From contig CAVSEP010000004.1 in NCBI GenBank assembly GCA_963726995.1, positions 186,001 through 250,000 of the forward strand: a stretch of 64,000 bases of DNA, given 5' to 3'. Made by a program: the position numbers and the translations under genes. The notes under the pieces are model-generated. The model did no database searches and was not told the DNA's origin. It saw only the letters and a list, made by a program, of their open reading frames with translations. Below, one piece after another: positions 43,978-53,744 of the stretch. The DNA comes from DAIDKA01 sp963726995 (lineage in GTDB: Bacteria; Pseudomonadota; Gammaproteobacteria; Steroidobacterales; Steroidobacteraceae). The stretch's first letter is position 1. Each line of letters starts with the position of its first letter.

Positions 43978-46491
43978 ATGAGTTCAAGCACCCTTTCCGC
44001 TCCCCATTCCCAGTCGGTCGACGGCTGGGTGGTCCACAAGTTCGGCGGTTCCAGCGTCGCGGATGCCGCCTGCTTCGAACGCGTCGCTAATATTCTGGAG
44101 GCGCAGCCGCAGCGGCGCCTGGGCGTCGTACTGTCCGCCTGCCGCGGCGTCACCGATGCCCTGCTGCGACTGGTGGCGCTGGCCGAACAGCAGGACGAGC
44201 GCTACCAGGTCGAGGTTCAGGCTCTGCGTGAACGGCACGCGACCATCGCCCGCGCGCTGCTGGCGCCGGAGGCTGCGGCGCTGTACCAGTCGGCGATGGA
44301 CCGGGATTGCCACGACATCGAGGGCATCCTGCACACGGTGCAGCTGACGCGCTCGGCGGCCGACAACGTCCGCGACCTCATTGCCGGCTACGGCGAGATC
44401 TGGTCGACCCGTCTGTTCCACAAGTACTTCGAGTCGCGCACCCGGCGCGCCGGCAAGACTGTGTGGGTGGATGCGCGACGCATCGTCGTCGTGGAATGGG
44501 GCTCGCTGGGACCGGCCGTGCAATGGACCGAGTCGCAGCAGAACATCGACAAGCTGGTGGACAAGGACTTCGAGGGCACCCTGATCATCACCGGCTTCAT
44601 CGCCTCCAATCGCAAGGGCCTGCAGACCACCCTCGGCCGCAATGGCAGCGATTTCTCAGGCTCGATCTTCGGGGCGCTGCTCGGAGCCGTGGAGATCCAG
44701 ATCTGGACCGACGTGGATGGCGTGCTGTCGGCGGATCCGCGCCGGGTGCCGGACGCCAAGGTGATCGATTCGCTTTCGTACAATGAGGCGATGGAGCTGG
44801 CGTATTTCGGCGCCAAGGTCATCCATCCGCAGACCATGGCTCCGGCGGTGCGCCGACGGATCCCCATCTGGATCCGCAACACCTTCGCACCCGAGAAGCC
44901 CGGCTCGCTGATCTGCTCGGCACCCGAGTCGACCCTGCCGGTCAAGGGCATCACCAGCATCGAGGGCGTGGCGCTGGTCAATGTCGAGGGTGCCGGCATG
45001 ATCGGCGTGCCGGGGACCGCGCATCGCCTGTTCGGCGCGCTGCGTGAGGAGGGGATCTCGGTGATCCTGATCTCCCAGGGCAGCTCCGAGCATTCGATCT
45101 GCTGCGCGATTCCGGCCGACCAGGCTGAGCGCGCGGCCCGCGTCGTGCGCGCGGCATTCGATCGTGAACTCACCGAGGGCCAGATCCAGCGCGTGGACGT
45201 GGATTCTGGCCTTGCCATCCTCGCCGTGGTGGGCGATGGCATGGCGGGCATGCCCGGCGTCTCGGCCAAGGTGTTCAATGCGCTGGGCGGATCGGCGGTC
45301 AATGTGCGCGCCATCGCCCAGGGTGCCAGCGAACGCAACATCTCCGTGGTCATCGACGCCAAGGATGTGACGCGCGCACTGCGCGCGGTGCATTCCAGCT
45401 TCTATCTGTCGCCGCACACGCTCTCCATCGGCGTGATCGGGCCCGGCACCGTCGGCCAGGTGCTGCTGGACCAGCTGGCCTCGCAGAGCAGCCGGCTGCG
45501 AGAGCAGTTCCAGATCGACCTGCGGGTGCGCGGGATCATGGCCTCCGAGCGCATGCTGCTCAGTGATTCGGGCGTGAACCTGGCCAACTGGCGCGAAGAG
45601 TTCCGCAGCGGGTCGGTGAGCGCGGACCTGGGCCGGTTCGTCGAGCACCTGAACGTGGACCACCTGCCGCACACCGTGATGATCGACTGCACCGCCAGTG
45701 AGGCGGTGGCGCGCAACTATCCGCAATGGCTGGCCAGCGGCATTCACGTGGTCACGCCCAACAAGAAGGCCAACAGCGCGCCGCTGGCTTTTTACCGGCA
45801 GGTGCGCGCGGCCGGTCGCAACAGCGGCGCTCACTACCTGTATGAAGCCACCGTCGGGGCGGGGCTGCCGGTGATCCAGACCCTGCGGGACCTGCGCGAG
45901 ACCGGCGATGAGATTGAAAGCATCGAGGGCATCTTCTCCGGCACCCTGGCCTATCTCTTCAACGTCTACGACGGCAGCGTCTCCTTCTCGGACATCGTGC
46001 GCGACGCCAAGCAGCGCGGTTACACCGAGCCTGATCCACGGGATGACCTGTCGGGCCTGGACGTGGCGCGCAAGCTGATCATCCTCGGCCGCGAAATGGG
46101 ACTGGCGCTGGAAATGGCGGACGTGAAGGTGGAGAGCCTGGTCCCACCCGGGCTGTCGGGCGCTTCCATCGAGGAATTCATGAACGGGCTGCCGAAGTTC
46201 GACGCCGGCATGCTGGAGCGCCTGAAGGGGGCGCAGAGCCGCGGCAAGGTGCTGCGCTATGTGGGACGCATCACCGCCAAGGGTGAGGCGACCGTGGGTC
46301 TGGTGGAACTGGATCGCAGCCATGCCTTCGCGAACATGGCGCTGACCGATAATGTCGTGCGCTTTGCCACCGGCCGGTACAATACCAACGCTCTGATCGT
46401 GCAGGGTCCCGGTGCAGGTCCCGAGGTGACGGCCGGCGGTGTGTTTGCCGATCTGCTGCGGCTGTCCGCCTATCTCGGAGCGCATATTTGA
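43978..46491 (+). CDS. thrA: Bifunctional aspartokinase/homoserine dehydrogenase
   Basis: 837 aa, fused enzyme for the first and third steps of threonine and methionine synthesis. The kinase starts WVVHKFGGSSVADAACF; two ACT regulatory domains occupy about 320-465 (VEGAGMIGVPGTAHRLFGAL; NVRAIAQGASERNISVV); the dehydrogenase begins GVIGPGTVGQVLLDQLA and has VVTPNKKANSAPL and DDLSGLDVARKLIILG. ATG at 43978 is chosen over the open frame from 43909; the ribosome site is weak. First gene of thrABC. Threonine feedback through the ACT domains is expected from the family. Confidence 0.95.
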   Translation: MSSSTLSAPHSQSVDGWVVHKFGGSSVADAACFERVANILEAQPQRRLGVVLSACRGVTDALLRLVALAEQQDERYQVEVQALRERHATIARALLAPEAAALYQSAMDRDCHDIEGILHTVQLTRSAADNVRDLIAGYGEIWSTRLFHKYFESRTRRAGKTVWVDARRIVVVEWGSLGPAVQWTESQQNIDKLVDKDFEGTLIITGFIASNRKGLQTTLGRNGSDFSGSIFGALLGAVEIQIWTDVDGVLSADPRRVPDAKVIDSLSYNEAMELAYFGAKVIHPQTMAPAVRRRIPIWIRNTFAPEKPGSLICSAPESTLPVKGITSIEGVALVNVEGAGMIGVPGTAHRLFGALREEGISVILISQGSSEHSICCAIPADQAERAARVVRAAFDRELTEGQIQRVDVDSGLAILAVVGDGMAGMPGVSAKVFNALGGSAVNVRAIAQGASERNISVVIDAKDVTRALRAVHSSFYLSPHTLSIGVIGPGTVGQVLLDQLASQSSRLREQFQIDLRVRGIMASERMLLSDSGVNLANWREEFRSGSVSADLGRFVEHLNVDHLPHTVMIDCTASEAVARNYPQWLASGIHVVTPNKKANSAPLAFYRQVRAAGRNSGAHYLYEATVGAGLPVIQTLRDLRETGDEIESIEGIFSGTLAYLFNVYDGSVSFSDIVRDAKQRGYTEPDPRDDLSGLDVARKLIILGREMGLALEMADVKVESLVPPGLSGASIEEFMNGLPKFDAGMLERLKGAQSRGKVLRYVGRITAKGEATVGLVELDRSHAFANMALTDNVVRFATGRYNTNALIVQGPGAGPEVTAGGVFADLLRLSAYLGAHI

Positions 46492-47426
46492 ACGTCCCGA
46501 CCTCCGCCACGGCGTATGCGCCGGCCTCGGCCGGCAACGTCGCCATTGGCTTCGATATTCTCGGCTTCGCCGTGGATGCCTTAGGGGACAAGGTCTCCAT
46601 CACCCGCACGCCGCAACGCGGCGTGACCATTTCCGCCATTACCGGTGTCAGCGTCGACCTGCCGCGCAATCCGGAAGGCAATACCGCCGGGCGCGCCGTG
46701 CTCGCCATGCAGGAGGCGCTGAACCTGCCCTTCGGGTTTGAGATGCGCATCGAGAAGGGCATCCCCCTGGGTTCGGGGCTGGGCGGCTCGGCGGCATCGG
46801 CCGTGGCCGCGGTGGTGGCCGCCAATGCCCTGCTGCCCACACCCTGCAGCAAGCTCGAGTTGCTGAAGTTCGCCATGCATGGGGAGGCCGTGGCTTCCGG
46901 CTCCATGCATGTCGACAATATCGCCCCCTCGCTGTTCGGCGGGCTGGTGCTCACCGTGGGCATCGACAATCCGCATGTCAAACAGATCCCGGTGCCCAGC
47001 GCGGTGCGCGCGGTCATGGTCCATCCGCATCTGTTCCTGTCCACCAAGGAAGCCCGCTCCATTTTGCGCAGCAGCGTGGCGATGTCGGACTTCGTCTGGC
47101 AGACCGCGCACCTGGCCGGCTTCATCGCCGGTTGCTACACCGATGACATCGAACTCATCCGCACCTCGCTGGAGGATGTGGTCATCGAGAAGCAGCGCCA
47201 GACGCTGATTCCCGGCTTTGCCGACGTGCGGCGCGCCGCCATGGCCACTGGCGCCCTGGGATGCTCGATCTCCGGGGCAGGTCCCACGGTGTTCGCCTGG
47301 GCACTGGAGCATCAGGCGCAGGCGGTGCTCGCCGCCATGCGGGTGGAGTTTGGACGCCACAATGTGCCGATCGATGAGTGGATCATCGAGATCAATTCGC
47401 CGGGCGCGCGCGTCATCGGGCCCTGA
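46488..47426 (+). CDS. thrB: Homoserine kinase
   Basis: 312 aa GHMP kinase. The start is TTG at 46488, overlapping the thrA stop (TTGA). YAPASAGNVAIGFDILGFAV is the substrate motif and KGIPLGSGLGGSAASAVAAV is the ATP-binding loop; SGAGPTVFAWA is the third motif. It phosphorylates homoserine for ThrC. Fully coupled between thrA and thrC. Confidence 0.94.
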   Translation: MNVPTSATAYAPASAGNVAIGFDILGFAVDALGDKVSITRTPQRGVTISAITGVSVDLPRNPEGNTAGRAVLAMQEALNLPFGFEMRIEKGIPLGSGLGGSAASAVAAVVAANALLPTPCSKLELLKFAMHGEAVASGSMHVDNIAPSLFGGLVLTVGIDNPHVKQIPVPSAVRAVMVHPHLFLSTKEARSILRSSVAMSDFVWQTAHLAGFIAGCYTDDIELIRTSLEDVVIEKQRQTLIPGFADVRRAAMATGALGCSISGAGPTVFAWALEHQAQAVLAAMRVEFGRHNVPIDEWIIEINSPGARVIGP

Positions 47427-47429
47427 GCC

Positions 47430-48776
47430 ATGCGCTTCCAGAGCACGCGCCGCACGAGCCATCTGCCTGCCGGCGCAGAGTCCAGCGATTTTGCGCAGGC
47501 GTTGCTGCAGGGACTGGCGCCCGATGGCGGGCTGTATGTCCCGCTGCAGTGGCCGGTGCAGCAGCCGGCGCAGCTGTGCGCGAAGATCGGCTTGCCGGCC
47601 GCGCAGTATCTGACGGCCACGGGACTGGCGCGCATCGGGCAGCTGCTGCTTGAGCCGCTGGTGCAGGGCAGCGAGCTGGCCGAGCAGCTGCCGGCGATCT
47701 GCGCGCAGGCATTGAATTTCCCCGCCCCCCTGGTGCCGTTGGAGGAGCAGGGCCGACTGGGCGTGCTGGAGCTGTTCCACGGTCCGACCGCGGCGTTCAA
47801 GGATTTCGGCGCGCGCTTTCTCGCCGCCTGCATGTCGCGGCTGCGCAAACCCGGGCAGCGGCCGCTGAACATCCTGGTCGCCACTTCCGGGGACACCGGG
47901 GGGGCGGTGGCCGCCGCCTTCCATCGAGTGCCCGGCGTGCAGGTGTCGGTGCTGTTTCCCAAGGGCCTGGTGTCCCCGACCCAGGAACACCAGCTGACCT
48001 GCTGGGGCGAGAACGTGCGCAGCTTCGCGGTGCGCGGCACGTTCGATGACTGCCAGCGCATGGTGAAGGCCGCTTTCATGGATGCGCAGCTGAACCAGCG
48101 CTTCGATCTGTCATCGGCCAACAGCATCAACCTGGGACGCCTGCTGCCGCAGGCGGTGTACTACGCAGCCGCGAGTCTGCAGGGCTGGTCCGCACATGGC
48201 GAGCCGGTATCCTTTGTGGTGCCGACCGGCAACCTGGGCAACGCGGTGGCCGGGCTGTGGGCGCGACGCTTAGGTCTGCCCATCGACAAACTGGTGCTGG
48301 CCCACAACGTCAACCGGACGGTTCCGGACCTGCTGGAGAAGGGCAGCTTCGAGCCGCGCGCCAGCATCGCCACGCTGGCCTCGGCCATGGACGTGGGCAA
48401 TCCGAGCAACCTCGAGCGGCTTCAGTGGCTGTATCCGGATATCGCGCAGTTGCGCGAGGCCGTCAGCGCCGATGTCGTAACGGATGAGCAGATCCGCGAG
48501 CGCATCCGTACCGGCTTTGCGCAGTACGGGCAGATCTGGTGCCCGCACACGGCCACGGCGGCGGAGGTGTATGCGCGCCTTCCGGCCGGCCGGCGGCAGG
48601 CGGGTCGCTGGGTGCTCGCCGCCACCGCGCATCCGGCCAAGTTCCGCGAGATCGTCGAGCCATTGATCGGCCGCAAGGTGCCGGTGCCCGAGTCGCTCGA
48701 GCGCTTGTCTGAACTGCCCGCGAAGTCGCGGCAGATCGATGCGGACCTGGACGCGCTGCGTCGGGAGTTGACCTGA
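47430..48776 (+). CDS. thrC: Threonine synthase
   Basis: 448 aa PLP enzyme that converts phosphohomoserine to threonine. The PLP Lys lies in HGPTAAFKDFGARFL; ATSGDTGGAVAAAFH is the phosphate loop; SANSINLGRLLPQAVYY and VPTGNLGNAVAG follow, all typical of the E. coli/yeast-type enzyme. It begins 3 bases after thrB and its stop overlaps the next gene (TGATG). Confidence 0.95.
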   Translation: MRFQSTRRTSHLPAGAESSDFAQALLQGLAPDGGLYVPLQWPVQQPAQLCAKIGLPAAQYLTATGLARIGQLLLEPLVQGSELAEQLPAICAQALNFPAPLVPLEEQGRLGVLELFHGPTAAFKDFGARFLAACMSRLRKPGQRPLNILVATSGDTGGAVAAAFHRVPGVQVSVLFPKGLVSPTQEHQLTCWGENVRSFAVRGTFDDCQRMVKAAFMDAQLNQRFDLSSANSINLGRLLPQAVYYAAASLQGWSAHGEPVSFVVPTGNLGNAVAGLWARRLGLPIDKLVLAHNVNRTVPDLLEKGSFEPRASIATLASAMDVGNPSNLERLQWLYPDIAQLREAVSADVVTDEQIRERIRTGFAQYGQIWCPHTATAAEVYARLPAGRRQAGRWVLAATAHPAKFREIVEPLIGRKVPVPESLERLSELPAKSRQIDADLDALRRELT

Positions 48777-49384
48777 TGGATCTGCTGACCGAGCTGCCGC
48801 CGCTGACCTGGGCGCTGGTCGCCGGCGCGGCGGTGGCCGGCTGGGCCCTGTCGTGGTTGTGGCGCTGGTATCGGCAGCGCCGCGCCCGGCGCGCGCTGGT
48901 CGCCGCGGTGGCCGCCGTGGGCTCGGACCACCTGGCCGATGTGCTGGTGCCCGATGGCATGGGCAGTTCCTTCCATGTCGATTTCGTCCTGCGCACGCCG
49001 CGCGGCGCGGTGGTGCTGGACCTGCGCGACGTGCGCGGCAATGTCTTCGGCGGCGACCAGATGAACGAATGGACCGTCATGGACGGGCCACATCGCTACA
49101 CTTTCGTGAATCCGCAAAGCGCGCTGTACGACCGCATCGCGGCGGTCAAGGCGATTGCCGGCGAGGACATGCCGGTTGAGGGGCGCATCGTGTTCACCCG
49201 GCGGGCGCGCTTTCCCAAAGGACTGCCGAAGTGGACGGTGATGCTGGATTCCCTGCCGCGGGATTTCCCGCTGATCGAGGGCGGCACACCCGGCGGCCCC
49301 GACCCGTTCGATCAGCCGTGGGCCAAGGTGCGCCAGGCCGTCAGTCCCAGTCTGATGGCCCAGGCCCGGCCCGTCGGCGCCTGA
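48776..49384 (+). CDS. NERD-domain membrane-anchored protein
   Basis: 202 aa. One N-terminal membrane segment (LTWALVAGAAVAGWALSWLW) then a basic stretch, then the NERD-like core: SSFHVDFVLRTPRGAVVLDL, DVRGNVFGGDQMNEWTVMDG and NPQSALYDRIAAVKAIAG. NERD is a nuclease-related domain, but the substitution pattern (LDLRDVRG in place of the usual E-x-K centre) leaves catalysis doubtful. ATG overlaps the thrC stop, so it is expressed with thrABC. Function unknown. Confidence 0.75.
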   Translation: MDLLTELPPLTWALVAGAAVAGWALSWLWRWYRQRRARRALVAAVAAVGSDHLADVLVPDGMGSSFHVDFVLRTPRGAVVLDLRDVRGNVFGGDQMNEWTVMDGPHRYTFVNPQSALYDRIAAVKAIAGEDMPVEGRIVFTRRARFPKGLPKWTVMLDSLPRDFPLIEGGTPGGPDPFDQPWAKVRQAVSPSLMAQARPVGA

Positions 49385-49393
49385 ACGCACGCC

Positions 49394-50203
49394 TCACACC
49401 GGCGGCAGCCTGAACAACGCCCGACTGGCCGCGGTGGCCGTGGCGCTCAACTCCTCGAGGCTCTCACCCCGCGCGCGGGCCACCACGGCGGCGATGTGGC
49501 GCAGGTACATGGGTTCGTTGCGGCGGGACTCGGGGCGGGGTTTCAGATCGCGCGGCAACAGGTAGGGCGCATCGGTCTCCAGCTGCAGCGCGCCGGCGGG
49601 AATCTCCCGCATCAGCGGCAGCAGATGCGCGCCGCGGCGCTCGTCGCAGATCCAGCCGGTGATGCCGATGGCCAGCTCCAGCTGCAGATAGCGACGCAGC
49701 TGCTCGCCCGTGCCGGTAAAACAATGCGCGATGCCGCCCACCAGCGCGGCGCGGTGCTCGCGCAGGATGCCCACGAAATCATCGTGGGCATCGCGTTCAT
49801 GCAGGAACACCGGCTTGCCCAGTCTTGCGGCCAGCTCCAATTGCGCATGAAAGGCGCGCCGCTGATCCTCGCGCGGTGAAAAATCGCGAAAATAGTCCAG
49901 GCCGCACTCACCGATGGCCACGACCTCGGGCGCACGCGCCTGGGTTTCCAGTTCGCTCAGCAGTTCGGCATCCAGCTCCGTGGCGTGGTGCGGATGCACG
50001 CCGGCGGTGGCGAACAGGCGCCCCGAATCGGTGCGCGCCAGGGCGATGGCATCCCGAGTCCCCTGGCCGCTGGCGCCGGTGATGATCATCTGCACGACGC
50101 CGGCCGCACGCGCCCGCTCCAGCACCGCGTCGCGGTCGGCTGTAAAGCTGTCGTGGCCCAGATTCAGGCCGACATCGATCAGCTGCGGCGTAACGAGCGT
50201 CAT
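49394..50203 (-). CDS. tatD: TatD-family deoxyribonuclease
   Basis: 269 aa. The sequence follows E. coli TatD closely: LIDVGLNLGHDSF, ATAGVHPHHATEL (metal His pair), VAIGECGLDYFRDFSPREDQ, HERDAHDDF, AHCFTGTGEQL, GITGWICDERRG, LETDAPYLLPRDLKPRPESR. It is a metal-dependent 3'-5' exonuclease acting in DNA repair and decay. I chose ATG at 50203; the open frame to 50221 would collide with the divergent gene's start. Confidence 0.92.
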   Translation of the reverse strand: MTLVTPQLIDVGLNLGHDSFTADRDAVLERARAAGVVQMIITGASGQGTRDAIALARTDSGRLFATAGVHPHHATELDAELLSELETQARAPEVVAIGECGLDYFRDFSPREDQRRAFHAQLELAARLGKPVFLHERDAHDDFVGILREHRAALVGGIAHCFTGTGEQLRRYLQLELAIGITGWICDERRGAHLLPLMREIPAGALQLETDAPYLLPRDLKPRPESRRNEPMYLRHIAAVVARARGESLEELSATATAASRALFRLPPV

Positions 50204-50220
50204 GGATTGATTCTGGCACA

Positions 50221-50988
50221 ATGCTGACCATGTTCCGTCTGCAGCAGGTATCGCGACTCGGGGTGGCGCTGTGGCTGGGCCTGCCGGTCTGCGCGCTGGG
50301 TGCGCAGACCGACTGGCGCGATATCGAATCGCGGGTCCAGTACGATTGGTATACCGAGGATGCGCGTGACCTGGGCGCCCTCGCCAATCGACTCGCCGAG
50401 CTGCCCGACTCCGATGCGCGGCGCGGTTACTATCTCACGTTGACCCGGTTGCGCGAGGCGCAGGTGCTGCAGGCGGGCAAGTCGGTCGACGCGGCCGCCG
50501 TAGGCCGCGCGGCGAGCGGCTGCATCAGCTTCGCCGACGAGGTGCTGGCGGCCCGTCCGACAGATGCGGAGGTGCTGGCGCTGCAATCATTCTGCATGGA
50601 GTTGCGCAGCCGCGCGCGCGCGCTCGATGTGCCGTTCACCGCATCGCGCAGCCGGGCGCAGATGCAGAAGGCCGCGCAGCTGGCGCCGCAGGATCCGCGC
50701 GTGCGGCTGCTGGCCGCGCAGCTGGCGTACCTCGCCGCGCGCTCGACGCAGGAGCGCGCGCAGCTGCTGGCCTCCTTTCAGAGCGCCGTGGACGCCTTCG
50801 AGCTGGAGCGCCAGGGCCTGGACCGGATTCCCGGCTGGGGCGCCGCCGAGGCCTGGCAGGGACTGGCGCAGGTCTACCTGGATCGCGGCGATGCTATTGC
50901 GGCGCGCGCGGCGCTGGAGCACGCTTTGCTCCTGATGCCGGAATACAAATCCGCGCATCGCCTGCTGGACCACATTCTGAAGGGGTAG
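50221..50988 (+). CDS. Exported TPR-like hypothetical protein
   Basis: 255 aa (ATG at 50230 is an alternative). A signal peptide ends near CALGAQ. The mature part is helical with TPR-like pairs, clearest at the C-terminus (EAWQGLAQVYLDRGDAIAAR, AALEHALLLMPEYKSAHRLL). One Cys pair sits in SGCISFA and SFCMELR. No family recognised. It diverges from tatD with almost no gap, and the DUF4389 gene follows 4 bases later. Confidence 0.7.
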   Translation: MLTMFRLQQVSRLGVALWLGLPVCALGAQTDWRDIESRVQYDWYTEDARDLGALANRLAELPDSDARRGYYLTLTRLREAQVLQAGKSVDAAAVGRAASGCISFADEVLAARPTDAEVLALQSFCMELRSRARALDVPFTASRSRAQMQKAAQLAPQDPRVRLLAAQLAYLAARSTQERAQLLASFQSAVDAFELERQGLDRIPGWGAAEAWQGLAQVYLDRGDAIAARAALEHALLLMPEYKSAHRLLDHILKG

Positions 50989-50992
50989 CCTC

Positions 50993-51259
50993 TTGGACGG
51001 TCGCCTGCCGATTGCGGTGCGCGTGCTCTACATGATCGCTTTTGCGATCGCATTCTGGATACTGACCTGGATTCTCGCCGTCACCGTGGTCGCGCAGCTG
51101 ATCCTCACGCTGCTGGCCGGGCAGCCGCACCCGGAGCTGCTGAGGTTCAGCGAAGGTATTTCGAGATATATTTCACAACTTGCGGATTTTCTTATGTTTC
51201 TTACGGAAAAGCCGCCATTTCCCTTTGCCCCCTGGCCGGATCGCAATGCGGCCGATTGA
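50993..51259 (+). CDS. DUF4389 small membrane protein
   Basis: 88 aa, TTG start. One or two membrane segments (VLYMIAFAIAFWILTWILAV, VTVVAQLILTLLAG) then ISRYISQLADFLMFLTEKPP and the family-typical ending FPFAPWP. The role of DUF4389 is not known. It lies 4 bases after the TPR-like gene and is probably co-transcribed with it. Confidence 0.8.
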   Translation: MDGRLPIAVRVLYMIAFAIAFWILTWILAVTVVAQLILTLLAGQPHPELLRFSEGISRYISQLADFLMFLTEKPPFPFAPWPDRNAAD

Positions 51260-51276
51260 TTTCTTAGGAGAGCCCG

Positions 51277-51687
51277 ATGCCCAAAATCCACACCTTCCTT
51301 GGCACCAGCGCCGGGGCCGCGCTGGCCGTGCTGCTGGCCGCGGCCTCAGCTGCGGCGCCGGCGCAGACCGCCGGATCGGGCGTCCCCTCATCCTCGGCGC
51401 CCGCGGCGCGCGCCGCCAGCCATGGCGTCCGCAAGGGCAGTGCCGCCGCGCGCAAGTCGCTGGATTTGCATGCCCCACCGCTGAATCACATCTACTCGAG
51501 CTCTGACCTGCGGTACATCCTCGCGCCGGAGGAAGTCAGCGCCGATTCAGCCACCGAAGTGAGAGTGAAAGGTGCGCGCGTGACCAGGGTGCCGGTTGCG
51601 CCCGGCAACCAGCTGCAGGCCATACCCTGGGCGATCTTCCATCCCACTCAGGCCTGGCGGATATTCACGCCGCTGGAAGAGCAGTAA
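51277..51687 (+). CDS. Exported hypothetical protein
   Basis: 136 aa with AGGAG upstream of the ATG at 51277. Signal peptide ends near ASAAAPAQ, followed by an Ala/Ser/Pro linker and a short folded C-terminal part (SSSDLRYILAPEEVSADSAT, EVRVKGARVTRVPVAPGNQL). No cysteine in the mature part. Family not recognised. Its last 23 bases overlap the end of the convergent threonine aldolase gene. Confidence 0.65.
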   Translation: MPKIHTFLGTSAGAALAVLLAAASAAAPAQTAGSGVPSSSAPAARAASHGVRKGSAAARKSLDLHAPPLNHIYSSSDLRYILAPEEVSADSATEVRVKGARVTRVPVAPGNQLQAIPWAIFHPTQAWRIFTPLEEQ

Positions 51688-52708
51688 GGGCGGCGCACAG
51701 GGCATCGACACTGGCCTGGGTCTGATCCCAGGAGACGACGAAGCGCGCCTCGGGACCCGCGGTGGCCCCCCAGTCGTAAAATCCGAAACCCTGCATTCGC
51801 AGCGCCGCCTTGCCGGTGGTGCCGAGGTTCAAGAACAGTTCATTGGCTTCCACGGGGTGCGCCAGGCGGGCGCCGGCGGCGGCCGCAATCCGCCGGGCGA
51901 GCTGATTGGCACGCGCGGCGTGGCTTGCCCACAGGCCGGTGCGCACACAGGCCAGCAATTGCGCCGCCGCGTAACGGGATTTGGACAACAGGTGGCCGGC
52001 GCGCTTGCGACGCAGCTCGAAGTCCCGCACCAGTGCGGTGTCAAAGAACACTACCGCCTCGGCGGCCAGGGCGCCGTTCTTGGTGGCCCCGAAGGACAGG
52101 ACATCGACGCCCGCGCGCCAGGTCACATCAGATGGGTGGCAATTCAGGAACTCCACGGCATTGGCGAGGCGCGCGCCGTCCATGTGGACGCGCAGGCCGT
52201 GCCGATGCGCCACGCCGGTGAGGGTGCGCAGCGCCTCGGGTCGGTAGGTGGTGCCCAGTTCCGTGGCCTGGGTGAGCGTGACCGCCGCCGGCTGCACGGT
52301 GTGCACATTGGCCGGATGCGCGGTGATGGCCTGCTCCAGCGCCTGCGGATCCATGCGACCGTGCTCGCCGGGCACCAGCGTCAGGCGGGCGCCGGCCGAA
52401 AAGAACTCCACCGCGCCGCACTCATCCTCCACGACGTGCGCGCCGCAGTGGGCGTACACATTGCCGTAGGGCGGCGCCAGGGTGGCGAGGCTCAGGGCAT
52501 TGGCCGCGGTGCCGGTGCTCACCACGAAGGCGCGCACCCTGGCCGCAAAGAACTCGCTGAAGGCGCCATCCAGCTGCACGGTCCAGGGATCATCCCCGTA
52601 GGCCTTCTGCGGACCCTCGTTGGCCGCGGCAATCGCGGCCAGAAGTTCGGGCGCGACGCTCGCCGTGTTGTCGCTGTAAAAGGCGTGACGGTCCGCTGCC
52701 GGCGTCAT
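51665..52708 (-). CDS. L-threonine aldolase, low specificity type
   Basis: 347 aa PLP enzyme that splits threonine to glycine and acetaldehyde. FYSDNTASVAPELLAAIAAA, AYGDDPWTVQLDGAFSEFF, STGTAANALSL, HMDGARLANAVEF and the PLP Lys in LSFGATKNGALAAE are typical. The ATG at 52708 overlaps the permease stop (ATGA). The longer open frame to 53632 is not a fusion: it results from a frameshift in the permease gene. Confidence 0.9.
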   Translation of the reverse strand: MTPAADRHAFYSDNTASVAPELLAAIAAANEGPQKAYGDDPWTVQLDGAFSEFFAARVRAFVVSTGTAANALSLATLAPPYGNVYAHCGAHVVEDECGAVEFFSAGARLTLVPGEHGRMDPQALEQAITAHPANVHTVQPAAVTLTQATELGTTYRPEALRTLTGVAHRHGLRVHMDGARLANAVEFLNCHPSDVTWRAGVDVLSFGATKNGALAAEAVVFFDTALVRDFELRRKRAGHLLSKSRYAAAQLLACVRTGLWASHAARANQLARRIAAAAGARLAHPVEANELFLNLGTTGKAALRMQGFGFYDWGATAGPEARFVVSWDQTQASVDALCAALTALPAA

Positions 52709-53744
52709 TCCGGTCTCCAGCGGAACGAGAACGCGCCCACGCCCAGGAACACCAGCGTGGTGCCGGCCAGATAGAGCAGATCCGCGCCGATGCTCGCCAG
52801 TCCCGCGCCATCCAGCGTGATCGCGCGGGCCGCCTGCAGCATGTGGGTCAGGGGAAACAGCTGCGCCACCAGCTGCATCCAGCGCGGCGAGCCCTCCAGC
52901 GAGAACCACACCCCCGAGAGCAGCATCATCGGCCACATCAGCAGGTTCAGCATGCCGTTGACCACCTCTTCGCTGGCGAAGCGCGCGGCGATGATCAGGC
53001 CGAAGGCGATCAGGCTCAAGGAACCCAGCAGCGGCCACCAGGAACAGCAGGGCGGTACTGCCGGCATTGTGGAAATGGATGACCGTGCCCACACCGACGT
53101 ACAGGATCAGCGTCACGGCGAGCGCCAGCCCCAGGCGGCTCAAGACCTGCGCACTCAGGAACTCGAAGGCCGACACCGGCGTGGCCGACAGCCGTTTCAG
53201 GAAACCATTCTTGCGGTAGCGCACCACCACGTAGCCGGCGCCCATCAGGCAGGTGAACATCATGTTCATGCCCAGCACGCCCGGAAACAGCCAGTCGATG
53301 TAGCGGGTGGCGGCGCCGGTCACGTGCTGGCGCAGCGCCTGCGGATCGGCCTGCAGCAGCAGTTTTTCGGCCATGTAGCCCTTGGGGGAATCCACGATCG
53401 CCCAATAGCGAACCGGACGCTGACGCAGATCCAGCAGCAGGTCCAGATCGTTGCGCGCGACCAGGTGCGTGGCGGGGCCTTCCTGGGCCTCGGGCACGAA
53501 TTGGAAGTAGCGTTCGTTGAGGAAGGGGTAGCTGGCCGCGGCGGGCGGGGTGCCCAGAACCCCCACCTTGAACAGGGGTCGCGGCGGGCCGCCGAAGATC
53601 AGCGCCATGGCGACCACCGTGGCGATCGGCAAACCCTAAGGTGAATATCAGCGAGGTGCGGTCACGCAGGAACTCGAGATTGCGCGCGTGCCACACGGCG
53701 AACAGGCGTTTGGCGCTGCGGCGTACGGTCGTCATCAGGTTCAT
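52705..53744 (-). CDS. ABC-2 type exporter permease (two frameshifts)
   Basis: About 345 aa after removing two inserted bases. The ATG at 53744 begins VRRSAKRLFAVWHARNLEFL and RDRTSLIFTLG; the frame breaks at a TTT near 53631-53633, resumes as LPIATVVAMALIFGG and runs to LFLVAAAG, breaks again near 53022-53023, then resumes as SLSLIAFGLIIAARFASEEV, with PMMLLSGVWFSLE and a last helix. It has one N-terminal helix, a large extracytoplasmic domain and five C-terminal helices, as in ABC-2 drug or lipid exporters. Coupled to the ATPase gene by ATGA. Substrate unknown. Confidence 0.8.

Noticed and set aside
44656..46485. 609-codon open frame opposite thrA
   Set aside because: Shadow of a strongly conserved bifunctional enzyme.
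51665..53632. Permease-threonine aldolase fusion of 655 residues
   Set aside because: Product of frameshifts; the ATGA junction at 52705-52708 shows two separate genes.
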